Origin: Mucilaginibacter aquatilis
Lineage (GTDB): Bacteria > Bacteroidota > Bacteroidia > Sphingobacteriales > Sphingobacteriaceae
Direction of reading: 5' to 3'
Assembly (NCBI RefSeq): GCF_009755275.1
Contig: NZ_WQLA01000001.1
Span: 310,001-374,000 of the forward strand
Length of the DNA stretch: 64,000 nt
Shown: piece by piece, positions 10,216 to 17,639 of the stretch
Position numbering within the stretch: the first letter of the stretch is position 1
Layout: each line of letters starts with the position of its first letter
Translations under genes and position numbers: made by a program
The notes under the pieces: model-generated
Database searches by the model: none
Seen by the model: the letters and a program-made list of their open reading frames with translations, nothing else
Told to the model about the DNA's origin: nothing

Positions 10216-10255
10216 GTATTCAAAAAATGATTTTTCGAGGTTGTGAAGGTAGGAA

Positions 10256-10296
10256 TTTTAGTTTTTAGTTCATAGATGATAGTTTAACGTCAGTTA
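10256..10296. repeat. Heptad-word tract upstream of fabG
   Basis: Begins with two exact tandem copies of TTTTAGT (10256-10262, 10263-10269), then related 7-nt words TCATAGA, TGATAGT, TTAACGT, CAGTTAA. It lies in the fabG upstream region and belongs to the same word-periodic class as the tracts at 13127, 20362 and 28700. Confidence 0.5.
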
Positions 10297-10388
10297 ATCA
10301 GCATCAACAATTTAAAGGCCTTTTAAAGCAGTCCATTGCTAAACATCATCATTGTTATTTTGTTACCCTATCTCAATAATGTAACAGC

Positions 10389-10721
10389 ATGTATACCGCC
10401 AAAATAATACGTCACCGACATAAATTTCATCATTACATGAATGATGACCTGAAAGAGGTGAAAGAAGAAACGCATTTTAAAATTGTATTTTCAGAACCTG
10501 CCGAGTTTGACAGGTTTCGGGAGTGGATAAAACAACACGAAGGCGAATACAATTATAATAAAGAAGAAAGCCGACAAGAGGGCAAGTTTCCTAAAGTGCC
10601 TATGTTTCACGATGAAATTTGCTGGTGCGACATCATGACTTACTACCTTTTACACGTAGCAGGCTATAATTTTCACAGCACCATACACCCTTATAAAGGA
10701 GAGGTATACGTTAAAAATTAG
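10389..10721 (+). CDS. Hypothetical protein
   Basis: A 110-residue, soluble, charged protein that I do not recognise. It is rich in His, Glu, Tyr and Lys, with a CWC motif near residue 79 and a KEVKEETHFKIVFSE segment suggesting beta strands. No signal peptide or transmembrane segment. The composition and codon use look like those of neighbouring real genes, and the downstream convergent hairpin supports a genuine 3' end. Stands alone between divergent fabG and the convergent HVA1-like gene. Confidence 0.6.
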   Translation: MYTAKIIRHRHKFHHYMNDDLKEVKEETHFKIVFSEPAEFDRFREWIKQHEGEYNYNKEESRQEGKFPKVPMFHDEICWCDIMTYYLLHVAGYNFHSTIHPYKGEVYVKN

Positions 10722-10731
10722 TTATTAAATT

Positions 10732-10792
10732 AAGAGCCGGGAAGCAAGAACCAAACATTTATTTTAATGGCACCTCTTGCTTCCCGGCTCTT
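10732..10792. terminator. Long perfect hairpin between convergent genes (heptad-word arms)
   Basis: Perfect 18-bp inverted repeat (10732-10749 and 10775-10792, arm AAGAGCCGGGAAGCAAGA) with a 25-nt AT-rich loop, lying between two convergent genes, so it could end transcription from both sides. There is no T-run. The arms share the 7-nt word style (GAGCCGG, GAAGCAA, GAACCAA) of the panB-leader repeat at 13127. Confidence 0.65.
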
Positions 10793-10802
10793 AACCTTGT
10801 AT

Positions 10803-11021
10803 CTATTTTTTCTTAGCACCTTTTTTCAATTCACTTTCTGATTTTACCACTTTAGTACCATTTTCCTGCTTAATTTCATAAGCGGGTTCTTCTTTAGTGG
10901 CTTTGCGCTTAACCGTAGTGCCTTTAGTTTTCTTTTTTACGGTATCAGTATGCTTTGCTTCAACTTTACCTTCAGCTTCTGATTTTCCCCATTTCCAGTG
11001 TACGGTATCTCCCTTTTTCAT
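10803..11021 (-). CDS. HVA1/TUDOR-like domain protein (DUF2945)
   Basis: A 72-residue very basic protein matching the 'hypervirulence associated protein TUDOR' family (formerly DUF2945): KGDTVHWKWG at the N-terminus, G(K)V...KHTDTV, then PAYEIKQENGTKVVKSESEL. About 30% Lys/Arg. The fold is a small SH3/Tudor-like barrel; no biochemical role is established. The Lys-rich insertion in the middle (KKKTKGTTVKRKATK) suggests nucleic-acid contact, which is inference. Confidence 0.75.
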   Translation of the reverse strand: MKKGDTVHWKWGKSEAEGKVEAKHTDTVKKKTKGTTVKRKATKEEPAYEIKQENGTKVVKSESELKKGAKKK

Positions 11022-11186
11022 AACTATAGATGTTTTGAACCAACAGTTACAATTAGCCTGCCACTATTTATTGATAAACACAAAAGTGGTGTGTATGCTA
11101 GCGTTTTAAAGGGACTTAGAGAAATGGGAGTGCGGAATTGCACTGATAGACGCTGTTCACAAAACTTATGGGAAGCTTATCCGAAG

Positions 11187-11603
11187 CTACTCTACGCGTA
11201 ACGTATCAATAATAGCTTTAGCTCCGTTAGGGCCAGTGAATTTAAGGAAGTACGTACCGCTTTTTACAGGTGTAAATTTAAACTCTTTAGAATGCTCAAC
11301 TTCTTTGCCATTACAATCTTCCATGGGGTTTGTAGTAGTGTAAAGTTGTATACGCATGGTATCACTCAGCTTATCAGTTTTAAAACTGCTGAATTTTTCG
11401 CAGTTCCCGCTGTAAGGCCATGATACTTTAAAAGTAAGCTCCTGATTTATAGTGGCTGTGGTTGGACCGTTTACCCCTGCAATAGAGGCTTGCTTTAACT
11501 CTTTGAAATTATCAACATTTACTACATCCTTTAACTCCGATTTCTGACAAGATACGGCAGTAAAAAAAAGGAAAATAATAAGTACTGATAAAATTTTATT
11601 CAT
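11187..11603 (-). CDS. Hypothetical lipoprotein
   Basis: A 138-residue protein with a lipoprotein signal peptide (MNKILSVLIIFLFFTAVSC, lipobox AVSC). The mature part has an immunoglobulin-like look: QELTFKVSWPY, a Cys pair, then SGTYFLKFTGPNG near the end, as in small beta-sandwich lipoproteins of Bacteroidota. I do not recognise a named family. It stands alone on the minus strand; the 230 nt upstream contain no gene. Confidence 0.65.
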   Translation of the reverse strand: MNKILSVLIIFLFFTAVSCQKSELKDVVNVDNFKELKQASIAGVNGPTTATINQELTFKVSWPYSGNCEKFSSFKTDKLSDTMRIQLYTTTNPMEDCNGKEVEHSKEFKFTPVKSGTYFLKFTGPNGAKAIIDTLRVE

Positions 11604-11779
11604 AGTTCAAAGTGGTTGATGCTTGAACAAACGGTTTTACAAAGTAGACTAAACGGAATTAATCAGGTTTAATTGTTACCAAAGCTATTTTATAATTATG
11701 AATATAGCAACAACAAAACGTTAAATACAAACTTTGTATCAATAAAGTTGCCCGGGGCTGACACTAGTGGCTTCAACAA

Positions 11780-11810
11780 AAAAGCCGGAACTCGAAAGTC
11801 ACCGGCTTTT
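11780..11810 (-). terminator. Rho-independent terminator after carA
   Basis: Perfect 9-bp inverted repeat (AAAAGCCGG/CCGGCTTTT) with a 13-nt loop; on the minus strand it is followed by a T-run. It lies 25 nt after the carA stop codon. Confidence 0.85.
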
Positions 11811-11834
11811 GCTTATATATAAAATGTTGAACGC

Positions 11835-12935
11835 TTACTTCATCAATTCCACAAAATCATCAAACAAATAACGGCTATCATGCGGGCCTGGTGATGATTC
11901 AGGGTGATACTGTACCGAAAAGGCCTTTTTATCTTTTACACGAATACCTTCAATTGATTGGTCATTAAGGTTTAAGTGAGTAATTTCCACTTTTTCAGAT
12001 GCATGTACTGCATCCGGAACCACGCCAAAGCCATGGTTTTGTGAAGTAACCTCACAATGATCTTTAATAATATTTTTTACCGGGTGATTTAAGCCGCGGT
12101 GACCGTTAAACATCTTCTTTGTTGGAATATCGTTAGCTAAAGCCAGTAACTGGTGACCTAAGCAAATACCAAACATAGGTTTATCGGCAGCTAATATTTC
12201 TTTTACAGTTTCAACCGCGTAAGGCATTGCTGATGGATCACCGGGGCCGTTTGATATAAAGTAACCGTTTGGTTTAAAATCAGCTTCCATTTCGGCAAAA
12301 GTAGTTTTAGCAGGATAAACCTTGGCGTATACATCACGATCACTGAAATTGCGTAAGATGTTCTTTTTAACACCTAAATCTAAAACCGCTACACGGTAAG
12401 TGGCGTCTTCTTTACCAAAAGTATAAGTCTCGGTAGTTGAAACCTGTGATGACAGCTCTAAACCATCCATTGAAGGTACAGAGGCCAAACGGGCTTTAAG
12501 TTCTTCAATATCTAAAATTTCAGATGAAATAATGGCGTTCATGGCACCTTTATCGCGTATGTGGCGAACCAGCTGACGGGTATCAATGTCTGATATACAG
12601 GTAATATTTTGCTCCTGGAAGTAATCCTGGATAGACTCGTCAGCCTGTTTGCGGCTGTAAGCAATATTGTAGTTTTTACAAACCAAACCGGCAATCTGTA
12701 TTTTGCCAGATTCTACTTCTTCATTACTGATGCCATAATTACCAATATGCGCATTGGTGGTAACCATAATTTGGCCAAAGTATGATGGATCAGTAAAAAT
12801 TTCCTGATAGCCTGTCATACCGGTGTTAAAGCAAATTTCGCCGGTAGTGGTGCCTATCTTGCCGGCAGCTTTGCCATGAAAAACGGTACCATCAGCCAGT
12901 AACAAAACAGCAGGTAACTTGGTGTAGTTGGTCAT
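11835..12935 (-). CDS. carA: Carbamoyl-phosphate synthase small (glutaminase) subunit
   Basis: Hydrolyses glutamine and passes ammonia to CarB for carbamoyl phosphate, used for pyrimidine and arginine synthesis. The 366-residue protein has the N-terminal CarA domain (residues ~8-140, with GTTTGEICFNTGMTGYQEIFTDPSY) and a class I glutamine amidotransferase domain with nucleophile Cys258 in GICLGHQ and the HPE catalytic His/Glu near the C-terminus (QYHPESSPGP). carB is not adjacent. A perfect TACCTTTG -7 element lies about 106 nt upstream, giving a roughly 100-nt leader. Confidence 0.96.
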   Translation of the reverse strand: MTNYTKLPAVLLLADGTVFHGKAAGKIGTTTGEICFNTGMTGYQEIFTDPSYFGQIMVTTNAHIGNYGISNEEVESGKIQIAGLVCKNYNIAYSRKQADESIQDYFQEQNITCISDIDTRQLVRHIRDKGAMNAIISSEILDIEELKARLASVPSMDGLELSSQVSTTETYTFGKEDATYRVAVLDLGVKKNILRNFSDRDVYAKVYPAKTTFAEMEADFKPNGYFISNGPGDPSAMPYAVETVKEILAADKPMFGICLGHQLLALANDIPTKKMFNGHRGLNHPVKNIIKDHCEVTSQNHGFGVVPDAVHASEKVEITHLNLNDQSIEGIRVKDKKAFSVQYHPESSPGPHDSRYLFDDFVELMK

Positions 12936-13040
12936 TTTGCAAAAAAATTAAAGGAATTAAAAATAAGCCGGTCGGCCTGGTGAGCAGTTCCGTGAAAGCA
13001 GTAAGATTGCAGCATTAAAGGTGCGTCTGTATTCACGGCG

Positions 13041-13048
13041 CAAAGGTA
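13041..13048 (-). promoter_or_regulatory. Promoter -7 element of carA
   Basis: TACCTTTG on the minus strand, a perfect match to the Bacteroidota TAnnTTTG element. TTAG lies 19 nt upstream in the -33 position (3 of 4 to TTTG). Confidence 0.6.
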
Positions 13049-13105
13049 AGTAATTTTAATGTTTACGCTAAGTAAATTTAAAATAATTAATTGGAACGGA
13101 GTTTC

Positions 13106-13113
13106 TAACTTTG
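13106..13113 (+). promoter_or_regulatory. Promoter -7 element of panB
   Basis: TAACTTTG, a perfect TAnnTTTG match, about 126 nt upstream of the panB ATG. No clear -33 TTTG. Transcripts from here would carry the heptad-word hairpin in the leader. Confidence 0.5.
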
Positions 13114-13126
13114 CACTCGCGAATAG

Positions 13127-13224
13127 AGCCGAGAGACAAGAACCAAGAGCCAGGACGTTACGATCGCTATACTATCGTTAATATCTTTTCTTAATTCTTG
13201 GCTCTTGGCTCTTGGCTCTTGGCT
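13127..13224. repeat. Inverted heptad-word repeat in the panB leader
   Basis: Right arm: four exact tandem copies of CTTGGCT (13197-13224). Left arm: four degenerate complements, AGCCGAG, AGACAAG, AACCAAG, AGCCAGG (13127-13154). The arms can pair over 28 nt with a 42-nt loop. It ends 14 nt before the panB start codon. Confidence 0.8.
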
Positions 13225-13238
13225 CTATCCTCAAAACT

Positions 13239-14054
13239 ATGTCAGTAAATAAAGAAATTAAACGCGTTACTACCCACAGCATACAGGCAATGAAGGCCAA
13301 CGGCGAGAAAATTGCCATGCTTACGGCATATGATTATACCATGGCCAAAATTGTCGACGATGCTGGTATGGATGTTATCCTCGTTGGCGATTCGGCTTCA
13401 AATGTAATGGCAGGGCATGAAACTACGCTACCTATTACGTTAGATCAGATGATTTACCATGCATCTTCGGTAGTGCGGGCAGCTTCGCGATCATTGGTAG
13501 TTGTTGATTTGCCTTTTGGCTCGTACCAGGGCAACTCAAAAGAGGCATTGAGCTCGGCCATACGTATTATGAAAGAATCGGGTGCGCACGCGGTAAAGCT
13601 GGAAGGTGGAATTGAGATTGCCGAGTCAATAAGCCGCATACTTACAGCGGGCATACCGGTAATGGGCCATTTAGGCTTAACACCACAATCAATATATAAA
13701 TTTGGCACCTACACCGTACGTGCTAAAGAAGAAGCCGAAGCCCAAAAATTGCGCGATGATGCTATGAAGTTGCAGGAGCTTGGTTGTTTTGCCGTAGTGT
13801 TAGAAAAAATACCGGCCCAGCTTGCTAAAGAAGTTACCGATAGCCTGCAGATACCAACCATAGGCATAGGCGCAGGCCAATATTGCGATGGACAGGTATT
13901 AGTTATACATGATATGCTGGGCATGAATAAAGGCTTTCGTCCGCGTTTTTTGCGCCAGTACGCATCCTTATATGAGGTGATGAACGAGGCAGTACAGGGT
14001 TATGTAAGTGATGTGAAGGCTAAAGATTTCCCGAGCGAAAAAGAGCAATATTAA
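13239..14054 (+). CDS. panB: 3-methyl-2-oxobutanoate hydroxymethyltransferase
   Basis: First committed step of pantothenate synthesis: transfers a hydroxymethyl group from methylenetetrahydrofolate to 2-oxoisovalerate, giving ketopantoate. The 271-residue TIM-barrel protein shows [26 protein letters not shown] (metal-binding Asp), [15 protein letters not shown] and GIGAG motifs in order. The frame is open to 13212, but that extension is encoded by the CTTGGCT repeat, so the ATG at 13239 (MSVNKEIKR) is chosen. Followed on the same strand by an RluA-type gene after a 174-nt gap. Confidence 0.95.
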   Translation: MSVNKEIKRVTTHSIQAMKANGEKIAMLTAYDYTMAKIVDDAGMDVILVGDSASNVMAGHETTLPITLDQMIYHASSVVRAASRSLVVVDLPFGSYQGNSKEALSSAIRIMKESGAHAVKLEGGIEIAESISRILTAGIPVMGHLGLTPQSIYKFGTYTVRAKEEAEAQKLRDDAMKLQELGCFAVVLEKIPAQLAKEVTDSLQIPTIGIGAGQYCDGQVLVIHDMLGMNKGFRPRFLRQYASLYEVMNEAVQGYVSDVKAKDFPSEKEQY

Positions 14055-14228
14055 TTTGACAGTCAATATTATAGAGTTAAGAAACCAAGACTCGTCTTTC
14101 CTTTATAATATTGCTTGAAATAAAAAAGTGCCCATATCTTCCTATTTGGCTTAGTAGCGTAAAGCTTAAAACTTTCTGTTTATGCAATCGTATTTTAACT
14201 AAGTACCAGCCTCAATCTAAATAAAACC

Positions 14229-14984
14229 ATGGCCAAAATTGACACCAGTACGCCGCAACCCAACATTACCGATGCCGACGTTTTATATGAAGACAATCAT
14301 ATAATAGCCATTAACAAACGGGCTGGCGATATTGTGCAGGTTGATGATACCGGCGACGAGCCGCTTGACGAAAAAGTTAAGCGTTACATTGCTGCTAAAT
14401 ACAACAAACCTAACGGTGCATTTTTGGGCGTTGTACACCGGCTGGACCGTCCGGTAAGTGGCGTTATTTTATTTGCCAAAACCAGTAAGGCATTAGAGCG
14501 GCTTAATGAAATGTTTAAAACGCGTAATATGCGTAAAACATACTATGCTGTAGTACGCAACCGCCCAAACCCGCCATATGGCGATTTGGTGCACTGGCTG
14601 GTAAAAAATCCACAAAAAAACGTTACCAAGGCGCATGACCAGGAAGTTAAGGGCAGCCAGCGTTCGGAGTTACATTACCGTTTAGCGGGCGAGCTTAACG
14701 GTTACTACCTTATACAGGTAAATCCTATTACGGGCCGTCCGCACCAGATACGTGTACAGCTGTCAACTTTAAACTGCCCTATTGTTGGCGATAACAAATA
14801 TGGATACCCTCGCGGCAGCCTCAAAAAAAGCATTTGCTTACATGCCCGCCGACTTCAATTTATCCATCCGGTAAAGAAAGAACCGGTTGACATACTTGCT
14901 CCTCTTCCTAAAGACGGCTTTTGGGAAAAGTTTACGTCATTAATACAGGATAAGGATGACCAGATTGTATTGAAAAAAGATTAA
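14229..14984 (+). CDS. RluA family pseudouridine synthase
   Basis: Isomerises uridine to pseudouridine in rRNA or tRNA. The 251-residue protein lacks an S4 domain and begins almost directly with the catalytic domain: VLYEDNHIIAINKRAGD, then HRLDRPVSG with catalytic Asp73, then GRPHQIRVQLS near the C-terminal third. The lack of S4 places it with the RluA/TruC-like branch; the target position cannot be assigned. A 13-bp inverted repeat lies just past the stop, shared with the convergent gene. Confidence 0.9.
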   Translation: MAKIDTSTPQPNITDADVLYEDNHIIAINKRAGDIVQVDDTGDEPLDEKVKRYIAAKYNKPNGAFLGVVHRLDRPVSGVILFAKTSKALERLNEMFKTRNMRKTYYAVVRNRPNPPYGDLVHWLVKNPQKNVTKAHDQEVKGSQRSELHYRLAGELNGYYLIQVNPITGRPHQIRVQLSTLNCPIVGDNKYGYPRGSLKKSICLHARRLQFIHPVKKEPVDILAPLPKDGFWEKFTSLIQDKDDQIVLKKD

Positions 14985-14997
14985 TGCAACAGTATCA

Positions 14998-15035
14998 TAC
15001 CAGGCATGCAAGTTGAACAGGATGCATGCCTGGTA
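14998..15035. terminator. Inverted repeat between convergent genes
   Basis: Perfect 13-bp inverted repeat (arm TACCAGGCATGCA) with a 12-nt loop, between the convergent RluA-type and Ldh-family genes. There is no T-run, so bidirectional termination is only probable. Confidence 0.6.
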
Positions 15036-15057
15036 CTATATCTGAAGTTTGACCGGA

Positions 15058-16047
15058 CTATAAAGCCATCACTTTTTCCCATATTTCCTTATCAACAGGT
15101 ATGCCATCCTTTAAATTTTGCTCGCGTGTGCGCAAGGTGCTTTCTCCGGGGTAACGTACCTTATTGCTTTCATCTTCCAGCTTACTGGTTTTAGTAAAAT
15201 CAATTATCTGCTCTATCAATTGTGCGGTTTGCTCATCGCCGGATGGTTTTATGCAAATAAATACCTGCGAAACGCCATACTCAGCTTTTCCCTCGGTAAC
15301 TTTTGCTGTAGAGCGGCCTTTACTCAACACGCTTGCCAGTAAATCCAGCATTAATGATAGGCCCGAGCCTTTCCACAAACCAATTGGCAACAGGCGCCAT
15401 GTTTCTGTTATATCGCCGGCATTGGTGGTAAGGTTTCCCTGTTTATCATACCCGCCCACATAAGGCAACTCTTTACCTTCTGCCTTGTATTGTTGCAGCT
15501 TACCAAATGAGTACTGCGATACAGCCATATCCAGCACTACATGCCCCTCTTCCCTGGGCACGGCAATAATCAAAGGATTGTTGCCTAAACGGGGCTCAAC
15601 GCCACCCCACGGCGGTAAATTTGCTATGGTGTTGGTAAAACAAATACCAATACAACCGGCGTTGGCAGCCTGCCAGCCGTAAGTTCCGCCGCGCATCCAA
15701 TGGTTGGTGTTACTTATGGCCACGCAGCCAATGCCATATTGTTCGGCCAATTTTATAGCCCTATCCATACATAAACCGGCATTAAGCATACCTGGGCCAT
15801 TATTACCTTTCCAACGCTCAAGTGCACCCATGCTATCCTCCGTCTGCGGCTCCGCATCGGGAATTATATAACCTTGCTTTACATAATCAACAAACACCGG
15901 AAAACGGTTAAGACCGTGCGTATAAACACCGTTCAAACTATTTTCTGCAAATATTGCGGCAATCTTCTCTGCTTTGTGAGGGGCAAAGTTGAGATTAAGA
16001 AGCACGCGTTTAAATTCGGCCTGCATGTTTTCAAATGTTACCTTCAT
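15058..16047 (-). CDS. Ldh-family oxidoreductase, probable 2,3-diketo-L-gulonate reductase
   Basis: A 329-residue NAD(P)H-dependent enzyme of the malate/L-lactate dehydrogenase family (Ldh_2), not of the classical Rossmann type. Family marks seen: THGLNRFPVFVDY near residue 43 with the catalytic His, NNGPGMLNAG, NTNHWMRGGTYGW, and WKGSGLSLMLDLLASVLSKG. The NHWMRGGTYG and PPWGGVEPRLGNNPLI blocks resemble YiaK/DlgD, which reduces 2,3-diketo-L-gulonate in ascorbate breakdown. No other ascorbate-pathway gene is nearby, so the substrate is an inference. Confidence 0.85.
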   Translation of the reverse strand: MKVTFENMQAEFKRVLLNLNFAPHKAEKIAAIFAENSLNGVYTHGLNRFPVFVDYVKQGYIIPDAEPQTEDSMGALERWKGNNGPGMLNAGLCMDRAIKLAEQYGIGCVAISNTNHWMRGGTYGWQAANAGCIGICFTNTIANLPPWGGVEPRLGNNPLIIAVPREEGHVVLDMAVSQYSFGKLQQYKAEGKELPYVGGYDKQGNLTTNAGDITETWRLLPIGLWKGSGLSLMLDLLASVLSKGRSTAKVTEGKAEYGVSQVFICIKPSGDEQTAQLIEQIIDFTKTSKLEDESNKVRYPGESTLRTREQNLKDGIPVDKEIWEKVMAL

Positions 16048-16186
16048 GAAAATTATGTTTAGTTATATGATTAACGGCAAATACTATATGTTGTTCGATA
16101 GTAAAGCGCTATAAATGGCTACTTGCGGGCAATTTCAAAGCCGAACACACGTTAATGCACTGTAAATAACCTGATAGTATTTTTTG

Positions 16187-16194
16187 TACTTTTA
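16187..16194 (+). promoter_or_regulatory. Candidate -7 element at the start of the lipoprotein gene
   Basis: TACTTTTA, 7 of 8 to TAnnTTTG, ends 4 nt before the proposed GTG start at 16199, as seen also for gpmI. It would give a leaderless transcript. Confidence 0.4.
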
Positions 16195-16198
16195 CGCC

Positions 16199-16765
16199 GT
16201 GCAATCATTTATAAAAAGACTTCCACTATTATTTATTCCCGGCATTATGTTGCTGGGTTTGCTTATAAATTCATGTAAAAAGGAAGATAGTAATAGTTAT
16301 ATAAATACCTTGCTTACCAACGGTGTTTGGCGTCTTGCTTCGGTTCGTACAGAATTATTTCACGCTGATACCAGTAAACGCCGCGATACCTTAAATACCA
16401 ATTGCAATCTTTTGCAAACCTTTACTTTTACAAATGATGGCACTTGCAGCTACGCCAACTTTCATTGCCTGCAACAAAACGCTGCCGGAAGATGGCAGCT
16501 ACGTACAGCCAACACCACCAACCAAAACAATAACAACAACACCAACAATAATAACCTTGCCGATTCAGTTTTCCTCAACGCCGACGTTGTTTGTAAAGAC
16601 ACAATTAAAAGAAATAAAGGGAACTCCAGGCCATTTTTAGGTGTGCGCATAACTAACCTGGGTGAAAATTCACTTGTAATTGAACATACGCGCCTCGACA
16701 CTGTATACCGTACACCTGTGGTGGTGCAAAGGCGTTTAGTTACGCGTTACGGCTTCATTCATTAA
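16199..16765 (+). CDS. Hypothetical lipoprotein with Asn-rich tract
   Basis: A 188-residue protein with a hydrophobic signal region and lipobox-like LINSC. The mature part (GVWRLASVRTEL...FTNDGTCSY...GRWQL...LVIEHTRLD) has the look of a lipocalin-like small beta-barrel lipoprotein common in Bacteroidota, which is inference. A low-complexity tract near residues 105-116 is almost all Asn and Thr. Start: GTG at 16199 is chosen because the alternative TTG at 16184 lies upstream of a promoter-like box. Confidence 0.6.
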   Translation: MQSFIKRLPLLFIPGIMLLGLLINSCKKEDSNSYINTLLTNGVWRLASVRTELFHADTSKRRDTLNTNCNLLQTFTFTNDGTCSYANFHCLQQNAAGRWQLRTANTTNQNNNNNTNNNNLADSVFLNADVVCKDTIKRNKGNSRPFLGVRITNLGENSLVIEHTRLDTVYRTPVVVQRRLVTRYGFIH

Positions 16766-16772
16766 GCTTGCG

Positions 16773-16780
16773 TATATTTG
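16773..16780 (+). promoter_or_regulatory. Promoter -7 element of purN
   Basis: TATATTTG, a perfect TAnnTTTG match, 77 nt upstream of the purN GTG. No clear -33 TTTG at the usual spacing. Confidence 0.45.
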
Positions 16781-16857
16781 GCCCTGTAAATTGCGGGACA
16801 TGCGAGTTTGAGTCTAGCATAAGGCATCCTTTTTAATAATTTTTAAACTATACTTCA

Positions 16858-17445
16858 GTGAAAACCAGAATAGCCATTTTTGCATCAGGATCAGGGTCAA
16901 ATGCTCAAAAACTAATGGAGTACTTCAAAAATCACAATGATGGTGAAGTAGTACTGGTATTGACTAATAATCCGGATGCTTATGTACTGCAAAGGGCCGA
17001 TAACTTTGAAATACCTACTCACGTTTTTACACGTGAAGAATTTTTCAAAACCGATGAAGTAATTAAACTGCTCAAAAATGTACAGGCCGACCTTATTGTA
17101 CTGGCTGGTTTCCTGTGGTTAGTGCCGCAATCATTATTAAAGGCATTTCCTAATCAAATCATTAACATACACCCATCCTTACTACCCAAATACGGCGGCA
17201 AAGGAATGTACGGTGATCATGTACATAAAGCGGTTTTAGCTAATAACGAAGTGGAATCGGGCATAACCATTCATTTTGTAAACGAGCATTTTGACGAGGG
17301 AGAAACCATCCATCAGGCCAAATTTAAAATTGAACCTGACGACACTTTAGACAGCATTAAACTTAAAGGCCAGCAGTTAGAGCACCAGCACTTTCCGAAG
17401 GTTATTGAAAGCTTGTTGAAAAAGGTTAAAACCAGTACAATGTAA
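16858..17445 (+). CDS. purN: Phosphoribosylglycinamide formyltransferase
   Basis: Third step of purine synthesis: transfers a formyl group from 10-formyltetrahydrofolate to GAR. The 195-residue protein begins with GTG and shows the phosphate-binding FASGSGSNAQ, catalytic Asn103 and His105 in NIHPSLLPKY and Asp146 in EHFDEGETI. The usual length is 190-215. purH follows 194 nt downstream with its own promoter, so the two genes are neighbours but not a tight operon. Confidence 0.95.
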   Translation: MKTRIAIFASGSGSNAQKLMEYFKNHNDGEVVLVLTNNPDAYVLQRADNFEIPTHVFTREEFFKTDEVIKLLKNVQADLIVLAGFLWLVPQSLLKAFPNQIINIHPSLLPKYGGKGMYGDHVHKAVLANNEVESGITIHFVNEHFDEGETIHQAKFKIEPDDTLDSIKLKGQQLEHQHFPKVIESLLKKVKTSTM

Positions 17446-17573
17446 CGCTGATTGCTCCTTACGCAACAACTTAAGGTTCGGAGCCTGTGACTTTCTGTTA
17501 AGACGATTGAAACGTTCACTTAATGAGTGTAGTAATTTACTGCTGATGTTCCCGGTAGAATTACTCTAAAACA

Positions 17574-17609
17574 ACTCATTATTCACTATTTACAAATCAA
17601 CTAAATCAC
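17574..17609. repeat. Single-armed heptad-word tract upstream of purH
   Basis: Words ACTCATT, ATTCACT, ATTTACA, AATCAAC, TAAATCAC run directly into the purH -7 element at 17610. The 7-nt spacing matches the tracts at 10256 and 28700. No partner arm was found nearby. Confidence 0.35.
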
Positions 17610-17617
17610 TACCTTTG
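17610..17617 (+). promoter_or_regulatory. Promoter -7 element of purH
   Basis: TACCTTTG, a perfect TAnnTTTG match, 22 nt before the purH ATG. Short leader expected. Confidence 0.55.
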
Positions 17618-17639
17618 CGGCTCCAAAAAACATTGTTGC

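Larger units (their letters stand above)
12936..13238. other. carA/panB divergent intergenic region
   Basis: A 303-nt gene-free stretch with divergent promoters (13041-13048 for carA, 13106-13113 for panB). The carA leader contains a 7-bp inverted repeat (CCGTGAA/TTCACGG) but no recognised riboswitch. The panB leader contains a large hairpin of 7-nt words (13127-13224). Confidence 0.7.

Noticed and set aside
11022..11186. Possible small RNA or gene between the HVA1-like and lipoprotein genes
   Set aside because: No promoter-terminator pair and no open frame of interest.
12936..13040. Pyrimidine attenuator before carA
   Set aside because: Only a 7-bp stem (CCGTGAA/TTCACGG) is visible and no terminator/antiterminator pair or PyrR-type motif could be drawn.
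13127..13224. Possible CRISPR array
   Set aside because: Repeats are 7 nt, tandem with no spacers, and inverted between arms; no cas genes in the window.
13212..13238. Upstream start for panB
   Set aside because: The extension is encoded by the CTTGGCT repeat and is outside the conserved PanB N-terminus.
16500..16560. Asn/Thr-rich stretch as a sign of frameshift or assembly error
   Set aside because: The frame stays open and family-like sequence continues on both sides; a simple low-complexity insertion explains it.
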